Of a stretch of 64,000 bases of DNA, positions 42,369-52,826 are shown piece after piece. Under the pieces are notes generated by a model. It saw only the letters and a program-made list of their open reading frames with translations, had not been told where the DNA came from and ran no database searches. A program made the position numbers and the translations under genes. Source of the stretch: an uncultured Candidatus Binatia bacterium (lineage in GTDB: Bacteria; Desulfobacterota; Binatia; UBA9968; JAJDTQ01); the NCBI GenBank assembly GCA_958295985.1, contig OY282432.1:3505001-3569000 (forward strand). Direction: 5' to 3'. How positions within the stretch are numbered: the stretch's first letter is position 1; each line of letters begins with the position of its first letter.

Positions 42369-44351
42369 CTACTCGTAACGCAGCGCTTCTATCGGATTGA
42401 GTCTGGCCGCCCGGTTGGCCGGCTGAAAGCCGAAGAACACGCCGATGGCCGCGGAGAAGACAAAGGCCAGCAGGATCGAGCCGGTGGAGATGACGATCTG
42501 CCAGCCGCCGAAGTAGGAGAGGCCCAGGGAGGCAAAAGCGCCGACAAGGATGCCCGAGGCGCCCCCCAGGAGGCTCAGGACCATGGCCTCGGTGAGGAAC
42601 TGGCGACGGATGTCTCGCTTTCTCGCCCCCACCGCCAGTCGCACGCCGATCTCACGGGTGCGTTCGGTCACGGATACCAGCATGATGTTCATGATCCCGA
42701 TACCGCCCACGATCAGCGCCACGCCCGCTATCCCGGCGAGCAGGTAGCCCAAGGTGCTCGCGGCCTCGTTGGCGGCCTCGACGATCTCGGTGCGGTTGCG
42801 GATCCGGAAGTCGTCCAGCTTGGCGCCGGTGATCTTGTGCCGCACTCTCATGAGCTCGGTGATGGCGTCCTGCACCTCCGGGGTGACCTCCTTGCTCTCC
42901 GCGCTCACCTCGATGCGCCGCAGGTGACGGATCCCGAGGAGTTTCCTCTGCGCCGTCCGCAACGGGACGATGAGGACGTCGTCCAGGTCCCCGGCGAATG
43001 AGGACGTGCCCCGCTCCTTGAGCACCCCCGCCACCTCGAACGGGATATGCTTGATCCTGACGGTCTGGCCCACCGGATACTCGTCGCCGAAGAGCTCCCT
43101 GGCCACGGTCTGCCCGAGCAGGACCACCTTCCGGTTCAAGAGCATGTCCTCCTCGGTGAAGTTGGAGCCCGACTCCACCTCCCAGTTCATGATGCGGAGG
43201 AAGTCCGGCGTAGTCCCGGTAAATACCGGATGCCAGTTCTTGTTGCCGTACACCACCTGGGCCGACCCACGCACCCGGGGCGCCACTCGTGTGACCCCCG
43301 GGACCTCCGTGAGTATGGCCTGGGCGTCCGCCTCGGTGAGGGTGGTGATCCTGGCGCCGCCCAGACGCCTGCCGCCCCGGGTCACCGCGCCGGCATAGAC
43401 CGTCAGGCGGTTGCTGCCCAACCGCTCCATCTGCTTGGCCACCCTGGCCTTGGCCCCTTCTCCGATGGCCACCATGGCGATGACCGCGCCGACGCCGATG
43501 ATGACTCCCAGCATGGTCAATGCGGACCTGAGCTTGTTGACCCTGATGGCGCGGAGCGCGATGCGGACGTTGGCTCGGATATCGGACCCCAGGCGCCTCC
43601 TGCCATTGTCGTTGACTTCGGGAGACGGCGCAGCCGCGGGTCCGGCAGACCCCGCCCCGCCCTGGACCTCCTCTTTCTCCACGAGACCGTCCTTGAAATG
43701 AATGACGCGCTGGCCGTGGGACGCGACTTCGGGATCATGGGTCACGAAGACGACGGTGATGCCCTTCTCCCGGTTGAGGGTCTTGAAGAGCTCGATGATC
43801 TCTGCGCCGGTCCGGGTATCGAGGTTCCCCGTGGGCTCGTCCGCGAGGATGATCCGGGGATCGTTGAGCAGGGCCCGGGCGATGGCCACTCGCTGCTGCT
43901 GCCCGCCGGACAACTGCGTGGGCCGGTGCGTTTCCCGGTCGCCAAGACCCACCAGATCGAGCATCTCTCGCGCCTTCCGGCGCCCCTCCCCCGGCTGTAC
44001 CCCGTTATACAGGGACGGGAGCTCGGCGTTCTCCACGGACGTGGTGCGGGCCAACAGGTTGTAGTTCTGAAAGACGAAGCCGATCTCGCGGTTGCGAAGA
44101 GCGGCCATCTCGTCGGACGACAGGCTGGCGACGTCTTTTCCGTTCAAGCGGTAGTGGCCCGAGGTGGCCCGGTCCAGACACCCCAGGAGATTCATCAGGG
44201 TGGACTTGCCGGAGCCGGAAGGCCCCATGAGGGCCACGACCTCGCCCGGGAAGACCCGCAGCGAAACACCCTTCAGCGCTTCCACCTTCTGCTCGCCAAG
44301 ATCGTAAACCTTGGTGAGATCTTCCACTTCGATGACGGGCGGCCGGTCCAT
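42369..44351 (-). CDS. macB: MacB-like fused ABC ATPase/permease
   Basis: GPSGSGKSTLMNLLGCLD, LSGGQQQRVAIARALLNDPRIILADEPTGNLD, FtsX/MacB-type permease C-terminus. Confidence 0.9.
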   Translation of the reverse strand: MDRPPVIEVEDLTKVYDLGEQKVEALKGVSLRVFPGEVVALMGPSGSGKSTLMNLLGCLDRATSGHYRLNGKDVASLSSDEMAALRNREIGFVFQNYNLLARTTSVENAELPSLYNGVQPGEGRRKAREMLDLVGLGDRETHRPTQLSGGQQQRVAIARALLNDPRIILADEPTGNLDTRTGAEIIELFKTLNREKGITVVFVTHDPEVASHGQRVIHFKDGLVEKEEVQGGAGSAGPAAAPSPEVNDNGRRRLGSDIRANVRIALRAIRVNKLRSALTMLGVIIGVGAVIAMVAIGEGAKARVAKQMERLGSNRLTVYAGAVTRGGRRLGGARITTLTEADAQAILTEVPGVTRVAPRVRGSAQVVYGNKNWHPVFTGTTPDFLRIMNWEVESGSNFTEEDMLLNRKVVLLGQTVARELFGDEYPVGQTVRIKHIPFEVAGVLKERGTSSFAGDLDDVLIVPLRTAQRKLLGIRHLRRIEVSAESKEVTPEVQDAITELMRVRHKITGAKLDDFRIRNRTEIVEAANEAASTLGYLLAGIAGVALIVGGIGIMNIMLVSVTERTREIGVRLAVGARKRDIRRQFLTEAMVLSLLGGASGILVGAFASLGLSYFGGWQIVISTGSILLAFVFSAAIGVFFGFQPANRAARLNPIEALRYE

Positions 44352-44443
44352 GGGGTTGGTGTCCTGTCCGGTCGCCGGGCGCCTGTCCTGACCCGTTTCC
44401 ATGCTTCGCGCTAGATCGGTAGATTCCTGCCTGCTCGGACGGG

Positions 44444-45880
44444 CTAAAGACCCCCGAGAATCCGCGAGCGCACGCGAGACGTTCGGCCGCCCGAGCCGGC
44501 AACGCGCTTCATGGCCTCGGAGCGGATCCCCACGATGACGGGGGCGCCTTCTTCGAGCCCCGACAGGACCTCCATGTTCTTGGCGTCCGCGGCGCCGAAG
44601 CGGATACGCGCCCGGGCGGGTCTGCCGTCCTGGAAAACCCACACGGCGCCTCTGCCTTCCAGCAGCCGACGGCGCCTCTCCTCGGCGCTCGGCCGGCCGC
44701 CCCGGCGCCGTCCTCCGCTCTGCATGTCGGGGTAAAGCTTGCGGATGTCCCGGCCGTTGATTCTCAGGGCGGCGCTGGGAGCGATGAGGACGTCGTCCTT
44801 CCGGGCCAGGACGATGGTCACGTTCGCCGTCATGCCGGGCTTGAGGGCCAGGTCGTCGTTGGACAGGCGGATCTCGGTATCGTAGGTCACGACGTTGTCC
44901 TTGATCTGGGGCGACGGAAAGATTCGCACTACCTTGCCCCTGAAGATCCGGCCCGGGTACGAATCCACCTGAAACTCCACGTCCTGCCCGACCTTCACCT
45001 TGCCGATGTCCGCTTCATCCACCCAGGCATCCACCTTCATGTCCGCAAGCTCGGCAATCTTGACCAGCGGCGGCGACGAGAGGCTCGCCGCAACCGTCTG
45101 CCCTGCCTCCACGGTCTTCTGGATCACCACCCCGGAGATGGGCGCTCGTATGACGCTGCGGTTGAGCCTGACCCGCGCCATCTCCAGCTCGGCCTCCGCC
45201 TGCTGTACCTCCGCGCGGATGCCGGCGATGACCGCCCGCTTGACCTTGACCTCGTCAACGCGGGCGGACTCCTCCTGGAAACGCGCCTGAGCCGATTCGA
45301 AGCCGGCCTTGACGGATTCGTACTGTTCGCGCGAAATGAGCTTGCGACCGATCAGGTCCTTGTTGCGCCGGTGCTTCTGTTCCAGGTTCGCCAACGCCGC
45401 CCGGGCTCCTGCGATGCTCGCCGCCACCCGGGATTTCAGCATCTCCACCCCGGCGCGCTCCTTGGCGAGATGGGCCCTGGCCCTGGCGACCCTGGCTTCC
45501 GCCTGGAGAACTTCGGCGCGGAACAGGTCCTGGTCCAGCCGCGCGATGAGGTCTCCCTTCTTCACCCTCGCGGGCACGTCCACCGGGAGATCCTTGATGG
45601 TGCCGGATACCTGGGTGGAGACGGTGACGGACGAGACCGGATTCACCGTGCCCGTGGTCGTGATCCGGGAAAAGATCCTGCCCCTCTTGACTTCCGCGAG
45701 TCGAAAAGGATGGACCGTCTCCTGTTCCGCGGCAAAGAACTTGCTCTTCAGCGAGGAAAACTCTTCCTTGACGAAGCCGACGTTGCTTTCCACGAGCGCG
45801 GGACGGAACCAGAAAAGCCCCACCCCTCCCGCTCCCGCCAGGAACAGGATCAAGGAAAAGATCCAGAAAAACCGTTTCAT
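44444..45880 (-). CDS. HlyD/MacA-like periplasmic adaptor subunit
   Basis: GTVNPVSSVTVSTQVSGTIKDLPVDVPARVKKGDLIARLDQDLF...RAPISGVVIQKTVEAGQTVAA. Confidence 0.92.
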   Translation of the reverse strand: MKRFFWIFSLILFLAGAGGVGLFWFRPALVESNVGFVKEEFSSLKSKFFAAEQETVHPFRLAEVKRGRIFSRITTTGTVNPVSSVTVSTQVSGTIKDLPVDVPARVKKGDLIARLDQDLFRAEVLQAEARVARARAHLAKERAGVEMLKSRVAASIAGARAALANLEQKHRRNKDLIGRKLISREQYESVKAGFESAQARFQEESARVDEVKVKRAVIAGIRAEVQQAEAELEMARVRLNRSVIRAPISGVVIQKTVEAGQTVAASLSSPPLVKIAELADMKVDAWVDEADIGKVKVGQDVEFQVDSYPGRIFRGKVVRIFPSPQIKDNVVTYDTEIRLSNDDLALKPGMTANVTIVLARKDDVLIAPSAALRINGRDIRKLYPDMQSGGRRRGGRPSAEERRRRLLEGRGAVWVFQDGRPARARIRFGAADAKNMEVLSGLEEGAPVIVGIRSEAMKRVAGSGGRTSRVRSRILGGL

Positions 45881-46125
45881 CCCAGTCTCATCCCACTAGC
45901 TCCGGTTGCTCGGCCGATGGTTCGGCCCCTTCATTAGACAACCGACGGTTTCGTTACGCCCAGGGCGCGGGGAAATCCGGCTGCCACCCTTGATGCTACA
46001 ACGTACATCGCGTAACGGGCAACAGGGTCGGGAGACGGAGAACCTGCCCGCTCCTCGCCACGCGCGGCCGGATTTGATAGAGAGTCAACACGAACAACCT
46101 TCAAAACCCCGCCGAGGTGACGCCC

Positions 46126-47007
46126 ATGTTCAACACACGTTACGCCTATAGTCCGATCCTCAACCGGCCGCCCATGGAATGGCCGGGGGGCGCGCGAGTG
46201 GCCCTTTGGCTGGCGCCCAACATCGAGTGCTTTCACATCGACAAGACCCTGCCCCGGGTCGACGAGCCCCTGCCCGACGTGCAGTCCTATTCCCTGAGGG
46301 ACTACGGCTCGCGGGTGGGGGTGTTTCGCATGATGGAAGTGTTCGACCGGTACGACCTGCGCGCCAGCGTGCTGCTGAACGCCGAGGTCTGCGCGCAGCA
46401 CCCGGCCATCATCGAGGAGGGCAACAAGCGTTCCTGGGAGTGGCTGGGCCACGGCATGAACAACAACACGCGGATGAACAGGTACAGCGCCAAGAAGGAG
46501 CGCAAGGTCATACGCAAGGTACGCGATATCATCACCCACGCCACGGGCAAGGCGCCCAAGGGCTGGCTGGGTCCGGGGCTTGCGGAAAGCTACGACACCC
46601 CGGATCACCTGGCCGCGGAAGGGTTCGAGTACGTGTGCGACTGGGGCTGCGACGACCAGCCCGTCCCCATGCGCGTCAAGGCCGGCCGCATGATCACGGT
46701 GCCGTACCAGCAGGGGATCAACGATATCTCCATGTTCGTCCACGCCAACCACACGCCGGCGGAGTACTACCGGATCGTCTGCGACCAGTTCGACACCCTC
46801 TACCGGGAAGGCGGGAACGGCGGGCGGGTCATGGCCATCCCGCTGCACCCGTACGTCACTGCCATGCCCTTCCGCATCGGCTCCCTGGACCGGGCCCTGG
46901 ACTACATCTGCTCCCACGACGGCGTGTGGAAGACCACTGCGGGCGAAATCGCCGACTGGTACTACCGGCACTACTACGAGGCCCCGGACGGGAGGATTCC
47001 GGAATGA
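46126..47007 (+). CDS. Polysaccharide deacetylase family protein (PuuE/allantoinase-like)
   Basis: MFNTRYAYSPILNRPPMEWPGGARVALWLAPNIECFHID...GWLGPGLAESYDTPDHLAAEGFEYVCDWGCDDQP. Confidence 0.88.
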   Translation: MFNTRYAYSPILNRPPMEWPGGARVALWLAPNIECFHIDKTLPRVDEPLPDVQSYSLRDYGSRVGVFRMMEVFDRYDLRASVLLNAEVCAQHPAIIEEGNKRSWEWLGHGMNNNTRMNRYSAKKERKVIRKVRDIITHATGKAPKGWLGPGLAESYDTPDHLAAEGFEYVCDWGCDDQPVPMRVKAGRMITVPYQQGINDISMFVHANHTPAEYYRIVCDQFDTLYREGGNGGRVMAIPLHPYVTAMPFRIGSLDRALDYICSHDGVWKTTAGEIADWYYRHYYEAPDGRIPE

Positions 47008-47819
47008 CGAAACAAGGGTCGAACCTGGTGCTGGAACGGATCCGCGACGGCGTGGTGCGGCTCAACTTCGACCGGCCCGAGAAGCGCAACGCCCTCAACC
47101 ACGCGCTGACCGGCGAGATCCTCGACGCCCTCGAAACGGTCCGGGACGATCCCGAGGTCCGCGTGGTGGTCACCCGGGGGAACGGACCCGCCTACTGCGC
47201 CGGGGCGGACCTGCACGACCTGCGGAAGCTCCACAACGAGCCGCCGCGCGACTGGGACCGCTCCCACCCCAACATGATCTTCTACGAGAGCTTCCGGAAC
47301 TATCCCAAGGTCACCATCGCCCAGGTGCACGGCTACTGCCTGGGCGGCGGCATGGCGCTCATGACCGCCCACGACATCGCCATCGCCGCGGACACCGCGA
47401 AGATCGGCATGCCCGAGATCCTGCGGGGGAGCTTCGGGCAGATGGCGCTCAGCTCGCTCCATCACGCCGGCATCCCGGCCAAGAAGGCGGCGCTCATGCA
47501 CCTGAGCGGGCGGAACTTTTCCGGCGCGGAGGCGGACCGCTTCGGCCTCGTGTCGGCATCCGTGCCGGAGGCCGAACTGGAGGCGGTCACGCTCCGGCTC
47601 GCCGGAGAGATCGGCTCACGTCACCCCGCGGCCCTGGCGTGCGCCAAGATCGCCGTCCAGATGGGCCGCGATCTGCCCCTGCCCCAGGCCATGCGCATGG
47701 ACCAGCTCGTGGCCGCGCGGCAACAGTTGATGATGGATTCGTTCGCGGACGTGGAGGGATATCTCCGCTCACAGAGCGGCGGCACCAACACCGCCTACCG
47801 GCGCTCCGATTCCGGGTGA
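47004..47819 (+). CDS. Enoyl-CoA hydratase/isomerase family protein
   Basis: MTKQGSNLVLERIRDGVVRLNFDRPEKRNALNHALTGE...VHGYCLGGGMALMTAHDIAIAAD; ATGA overlap with the upstream gene. Confidence 0.92.
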   Translation: MTKQGSNLVLERIRDGVVRLNFDRPEKRNALNHALTGEILDALETVRDDPEVRVVVTRGNGPAYCAGADLHDLRKLHNEPPRDWDRSHPNMIFYESFRNYPKVTIAQVHGYCLGGGMALMTAHDIAIAADTAKIGMPEILRGSFGQMALSSLHHAGIPAKKAALMHLSGRNFSGAEADRFGLVSASVPEAELEAVTLRLAGEIGSRHPAALACAKIAVQMGRDLPLPQAMRMDQLVAARQQLMMDSFADVEGYLRSQSGGTNTAYRRSDSG

Positions 47820-47870
47820 CGGCGCCTCACTCCCCGGCGGTCGCGGATCAGCGGGTCCGCGACCGCCTTC

Positions 47871-50111
47871 TCAAACCTGGTCGGAAGGCCCCACGGCCAC
47901 GGCGATGTCCATGAGGTCTTCCTCGCCGCCGAGGGCGGGACAGTATACGTCCACCTGGAGCAGGGTGGCGCAACCCGGACACACGTACAGGTGGAAACGC
48001 CCCAGGTAGTCCTCGCCGGAGGGGAGCCGGGTCCCCGAAATTTCCTCCGGACTCACCACCAACCGGACGCTGTGCTTCTTGTAGTTCTCCTGCGGGCCGC
48101 AGAACAGATAGCCGCAGGAGAGGCAGCGAATGGCCCGGTCGCCGAGCGCCCCCGGCGCCGTGTCCGATACGATTTCCAGGTACTCGTGCATCCTGAGCGT
48201 CGAACGCCAGTCCCGGCGGCCGTCGGCGAGCCCGGATGGAGCGAGGAGCGTTCCCGCGGCGAGACGCTCGGCGCGTATCGCTCGACGCTTTTCGTCGGTG
48301 GCGGCCGCGTCCACGGACAGGTCCCCGGGATCGAGGACGACACCGTAGATGCGTTCCGCGGTCTCTTTCGACGCCGCCCGGATCTTCACGTCCCGGGCCA
48401 CCCGCTCCGGCTCCCGTTCCAGGGGGTCGCCGAAACCGCCGCCGCTGGCTGTGAAGTCGGACATCAGGCTGAACTCGGGCACCGCCAGCCGCTCCGGCGT
48501 GCCCTCCGGAATGTGGACCTCGCCCCAGCCGTCCGCCACCACCTGACCGGGATGCGTAGGGTAGTCACTCCCCTTCATCCGCTCCAACACGTCCGCGGCC
48601 GGGGTAAAGATCGCCCGGAACGCCCCGCTCCCCACAGGGTATCCGCCGAACAGTCCGAAAGCGCCCTGGGGGACGCCGCCGTAGGGCTTGTAGTCATTGG
48701 TGAAGTCCCGTGAGCCGTACACCATGGTGACGCGGAAGCTGCCCAATCCACCGCGGTACTTGCCGGCTCCCGGGCCGTCCATATTGTGGTTGCGGGTGAA
48801 GTAGAGGAGCGGATATTGCATCTCGATACGCTCCACGTCGCTGATGCCGCCGGACGGGATGTTCATGTGCCCGCCGGTGTTGACGCCGTCCCGGTGCGGC
48901 GCAGCGCCCAGGCCGCCGCCGTGGATGTCGTAGATCCCCTGGGCGGTGCGGATGCCCTCGCGGTTGGTGCCGCCGGGGAAATACCCCGGCCCGCCCGCGG
49001 CCCAGAGGCCGTACCAGCTCGCGTTGACGTCTTCGGCGCGGCCGGCGGCGTAGAGCATCTTGGCCATGCACTCGACCACCGCGGCGACCAGCTTCTCGCC
49101 GATCCAGGGCGCAAAGCCGCAGGCCGCGGGAAACACGCAGTTGAGCACCGTCCCCTCGGGCACGGACACCTCCACCGGCGCGAGCTTCCCGTCGCTCCAG
49201 GGCACGTCCCAGAAGAGCGTGTTGGTCAGCGCCACGCCCACGTGGGCCATGGTGCTGGGCAAGGTGGAGTTGGCGTCGTTGGCCATCTGCGGGCTGCTGC
49301 CCTCGAAGTCTAGCTTCAGCCGGTCCCCCTCCTTGGCGGCGGTGCACATCACCCGGATGGGCATGGCCTTGCCGGTCTGCTTGTTCAGCGCCGTGGTATA
49401 GATTCGCGACACCCATTGGCCGTCCGGCAGGGAGCGGAGCTTGGCCCGCGCCATGTCCTCCGAATCCCGAATGGTCTTCTGTCCCGCGGCCTGGAGGAAC
49501 TCCGGACCGAACTTCTCCAGCATCTCCAGGTAGCGTTTGCCGCACACGTTGTTGCCCGCGATCATGGCCTTCACGTCGAGGCCCACGTATTGCGGGTCGC
49601 GACACTGCTCGGTCAGCGTTCTGAAGATGTCCTCGCGAAACTCGCCCTTCTCCACCACCTTGACGCCGAGGATGCGGATGCCCTCGTGGAAGATCTCGGA
49701 GGCGGCGCCCCGAAGCAGCCCGCCGGTATCCGCGGTGTGGGTGCTGGTGGCGGTCCAGGCGATCAACTCGCCGCGGTGGAAGATGGGCTTGATGACCATC
49801 ATGTCGTAGGTGTGGGAGCCGGCCACGTAGGGGTCGTTGAAGAAGATCTGATCGCCGTCGAAGAAGCCGGGAGACTCGCCGTACCACTCGATGAGGTACT
49901 TGATGGCGTCGGAGGTGGCGCCGGCGAACCTCAGGTGACCCGAGCAGGCCAGCACCATCTTCCCCTCGGTATCGTAGAACGAGCTCATGACCTCGCCGCC
50001 CTGGGCCACGATGGGAGAAGCGGTGACCCGCTGGAGGGTCTGGCGCCCTTCCTCTCCGACGGCCCACAGCCGATGCAGAAAAACTTCATACTGGACCGGA
50101 TCGATGTCCAT
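47871..50111 (-). CDS. Hydantoinase B/oxoprolinase-family protein fused to an acetone carboxylase gamma-like Zn-ribbon domain
   Basis: HyuB-like body (HLRFAGATSDAIKYLIEWYGESPGFFDGDQIFFNDPYVAGSH) then CLSCGYLFCGPQENYKKHSVRLVVSPEE...YVCPGCATLLQVDVYC. Confidence 0.85.
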   Translation of the reverse strand: MDIDPVQYEVFLHRLWAVGEEGRQTLQRVTASPIVAQGGEVMSSFYDTEGKMVLACSGHLRFAGATSDAIKYLIEWYGESPGFFDGDQIFFNDPYVAGSHTYDMMVIKPIFHRGELIAWTATSTHTADTGGLLRGAASEIFHEGIRILGVKVVEKGEFREDIFRTLTEQCRDPQYVGLDVKAMIAGNNVCGKRYLEMLEKFGPEFLQAAGQKTIRDSEDMARAKLRSLPDGQWVSRIYTTALNKQTGKAMPIRVMCTAAKEGDRLKLDFEGSSPQMANDANSTLPSTMAHVGVALTNTLFWDVPWSDGKLAPVEVSVPEGTVLNCVFPAACGFAPWIGEKLVAAVVECMAKMLYAAGRAEDVNASWYGLWAAGGPGYFPGGTNREGIRTAQGIYDIHGGGLGAAPHRDGVNTGGHMNIPSGGISDVERIEMQYPLLYFTRNHNMDGPGAGKYRGGLGSFRVTMVYGSRDFTNDYKPYGGVPQGAFGLFGGYPVGSGAFRAIFTPAADVLERMKGSDYPTHPGQVVADGWGEVHIPEGTPERLAVPEFSLMSDFTASGGGFGDPLEREPERVARDVKIRAASKETAERIYGVVLDPGDLSVDAAATDEKRRAIRAERLAAGTLLAPSGLADGRRDWRSTLRMHEYLEIVSDTAPGALGDRAIRCLSCGYLFCGPQENYKKHSVRLVVSPEEISGTRLPSGEDYLGRFHLYVCPGCATLLQVDVYCPALGGEEDLMDIAVAVGPSDQV

Positions 50112-50189
50112 TACCCGTCCTCGCGCTACGGTTGAACGCTCACGAAGGTCTCAACCCGTTGGATGTGGCCCTGCTCATGCGCTCCCGGA

Positions 50190-51332
50190 TCATTCGGACC
50201 CTCCATCACCCGTCACCAGGGCCGCTCCGGCGCCGAGTACCTCCGCGGCTTCGCGGACCATGGCCGCCACGATCTCGCCCGCGGGCCGCACGTCCCTTTC
50301 TCCCAGCAACCCCGCTATCTGTCCTCCCGGGACACTCATGACGTCGACCCGGCTGCCGCTTTCGGCAGCCACCCGAAACTGATCGTTGAGCACCCCCTGA
50401 AACGGCATTTCCAACGCCGTCAGGCCTGACGCCTCCCATTGCCGGATTACCGGGCTGCGGTAGTGGCGGCTCGGCTTCCCGCTGGGGTAACGATCGAGCA
50501 CGAAATCCTCGGTCCTCCCCTGGATGAGCTGGCTCTTGTAATCGTCGTGGATGTCGCTCTCGCGGCTCGCCAGGAACACCGTCCCGCACCAGACCCCCAC
50601 CGCGCCCAGGCTCAGGGCCGCGGCCAGACCGCGGCCGTCGGCGATGCCTCCGGCGGTCACCACCGGAGTGGGACGAACCGCGTCCACCACCTGGGGTATC
50701 AGGGGAAAGTTCGCGATCCTCCCGGTGTGGCCTCCGGCCTCGTAACCCTGGGCAACGATCACGTCCACGCCGTTGGCCGCGTGCCCCACCGCCTGCTTCA
50801 CGTTGCCGCAAAGGGCCAGGACCTTCATGCCCCGGGCGTGAGCCAGGGGCACCACCTCCGCGGTATCCCCCAGACCCACCGCCAGGACCGGCACCCCCTC
50901 CTCCAGAATCACGTCCAACTGGCGCCGCACCATGTCCGGCGTCTTGACCTTGGACCATGGATCGGGGCCTTGCGTCTCCAGCCCGAACTCCTCGATGGCC
51001 GCGCGCACGAAGCTCACGTGCTCGGGATGGGTCCGCTCCAGGAATTCCCGAACGTTGCCCACGTCCGCATAGGGTGTTTGCGCAAGCCGCGGCAGGGTGA
51101 TGTCCACGCCGAAGGGCCGGTCCGTCAGCTCCTGGGTCCGCCGGATGCGCTCCCGTATGAATTCCGGTTGCAGCGGGCTGCCGCCGATGACCCCCAGACC
51201 TCCGGCATTGGACACCGCGGCCACCAGCTTCGGCGGCGTCGTGGACCCGCGGCTGTCCCAGCCCATCCCCGCCTGGATGATCGGGTGCTCGATCCCGAGC
51301 ACGTCACATAAAGGAGTCTTCAATCTCGTCAC
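50190..51332 (-). CDS. Nitronate monooxygenase / NPD-family enzyme
   Basis: MTRLKTPLCDVLGIEHPIIQAGMG...VIVAQGYEAGGHTGRI...VVTAGGIADGRGLAAAL. Confidence 0.9.
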   Translation of the reverse strand: MTRLKTPLCDVLGIEHPIIQAGMGWDSRGSTTPPKLVAAVSNAGGLGVIGGSPLQPEFIRERIRRTQELTDRPFGVDITLPRLAQTPYADVGNVREFLERTHPEHVSFVRAAIEEFGLETQGPDPWSKVKTPDMVRRQLDVILEEGVPVLAVGLGDTAEVVPLAHARGMKVLALCGNVKQAVGHAANGVDVIVAQGYEAGGHTGRIANFPLIPQVVDAVRPTPVVTAGGIADGRGLAAALSLGAVGVWCGTVFLASRESDIHDDYKSQLIQGRTEDFVLDRYPSGKPSRHYRSPVIRQWEASGLTALEMPFQGVLNDQFRVAAESGSRVDVMSVPGGQIAGLLGERDVRPAGEIVAAMVREAAEVLGAGAALVTGDGGSE

Positions 51333-51525
51333 GCCGCACTCCGGTACGTGTCTTGACGTACTCTACCGCGACGGCGAACGCAACGGCACCAGCCCGTGCG
51401 CCATCCCGTGGTGCGCCTGAACTTCGGCAGCGGCAACTTCAAGGAGCCGGGCTACCCGCAGGTGAACCTGATGGAGCAACGGGACGCCATCGAACGCCGG
51501 GAGGGACCGCCAACGTCCTTCGACG

Positions 51526-52161
51526 TCACCGACCCCCCATCCCTCGCGCGACTCGCACGTTCCACCAGACGATCAGCGGAGTGATGACGATGGTGGGAAG
51601 GGTCCAGGCCAGCCATACGGGGCGGGTATCCACGTTGACGACCACGACTGCGGTGACGGTGGCGATGGTTCCCGCCAGCATGTTGGTGAGATGCCGGGCG
51701 ATGCGCCGCTTGCCGGACCCTCGCCGGGCGCGATGAAAGCGGACGTCGGCGGCGCTCAGCGCCGCCGCGATGGTCCCGAACAGCGCCATCGTGACCCACT
51801 GAGAGTTGCCCTGCAGGAAAAGTGCGGCGCCGTAGCCCCACATCCCCAGCCCGGTGAGCCCCATGACCGCGGCCGCGACCCAGTCCACCGGCTGCGGACG
51901 TCCGCTCCGGTTCCGGGCAAAGCGCCAGCCGGCGAACACCAGATAGAAGCTGAATACGGCGATCAGCGACAGGAGCGCGTCGGCCCCGAGTATCGCCAGC
52001 GGCAGCGCGGCGCCGCAGACCAACGCCATTGCAACGGCATAGACCCGTCCCGCCCTTACGTGGTTGACGCCTCCCTTGGCCGTGGCCAGCGCCATGAGCG
52101 CCGTTGTCAAGGCAACCGAACCGGCGGCGATGTGGATGACGAGGAGGATGGTGCCGAGCAT
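51526..52161 (-). CDS. DUF2306-like integral membrane protein
   Basis: MLGTILLVIHIAAGSVALTTALMALATAKGGVNHVRAGRVYAVAM... Confidence 0.65.
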   Translation of the reverse strand: MLGTILLVIHIAAGSVALTTALMALATAKGGVNHVRAGRVYAVAMALVCGAALPLAILGADALLSLIAVFSFYLVFAGWRFARNRSGRPQPVDWVAAAVMGLTGLGMWGYGAALFLQGNSQWVTMALFGTIAAALSAADVRFHRARRGSGKRRIARHLTNMLAGTIATVTAVVVVNVDTRPVWLAWTLPTIVITPLIVWWNVRVARGMGGR

Positions 52162-52289
52162 AGGTCCTCCTACCGGTCGCCGACCGGGTTGTCCAGTGTA
52201 CCCCTCTTGCTCCCTCTCCTTTCGGAGCCGGTGGATGCGGGATCGAACCCGGGCCTTTCATTGATCCGGGCGAACCGGATCTGCTATGG

Positions 52290-52826
52290 ATGAACAGCCT
52301 TGATCTTCACGTGGCGCCGTCCTGCCGAATAGCGGCCCGGACGGCGCGCCGCAAGCACGAGGAAAGCGGCGTCTTGGGAACCGTCTACGAAATCTACATC
52401 GCGCCCGAAGGCAGCGCACGCATGCAGAAGGTGGATCAGGCGGAGGCCGTTGCCGGCATGGGGCTCAAGGGCGACCGCTACTGTGAGCGGGTGGGTTACT
52501 ACAGCGGCTGGGACGAGTGCCAGGTAACCCTCATCGAAGCCGAAGACCTGGAAGCCGTAGCAGCCGCCTCGGACCTGCGCGTGCTCAACGGCGAGCACCG
52601 GCGCAATATCGTCACCCGCGGCATCCGCCTTGCCGAACTGGCGGGACGCGCCTTTCGCGCCGGAGACGCGGTGCTGGCCTTCGACCGGCCGCGGCCGCCG
52701 TGCGCGTATATCCAATCCATTACCGAACCGGGCATGACCCGGGCCCTTGCCGGCAAGAGCGGCATCTGCGCGCTGGTGGTCAAGGGCGGCGTCATCCGGC
52801 CCGGCGAAGAGATCGCCGTGCTCTAG
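52290..52826 (+). CDS. MOSC-domain protein
   Basis: GMGLKGDRYCERVGYYSGWDECQVTLIEAEDLEAV...HRRNIVTRGI. Confidence 0.88.
   Translation: MNSLDLHVAPSCRIAARTARRKHEESGVLGTVYEIYIAPEGSARMQKVDQAEAVAGMGLKGDRYCERVGYYSGWDECQVTLIEAEDLEAVAAASDLRVLNGEHRRNIVTRGIRLAELAGRAFRAGDAVLAFDRPRPPCAYIQSITEPGMTRALAGKSGICALVVKGGVIRPGEEIAVL

Noticed and set aside
44355-44375. GGTGTCCTGTCCGG upstream of macB as another palindromic element end
   Set aside because: Only a short match, no CTAG tip and no continuation of the element
48694-50067. 457 aa minus-strand ORF in an alternative frame of the HyuB-type gene
   Set aside because: Arg/Gly/His-rich shadow frame inside a well-supported CDS
52225-52270. tRNA-like T-arm string (gggatcgaacccgggc, reverse strand GGTTCGATCC)
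   Set aside because: T-stem does not pair in the proper register and no acceptor, D or anticodon arms could be found
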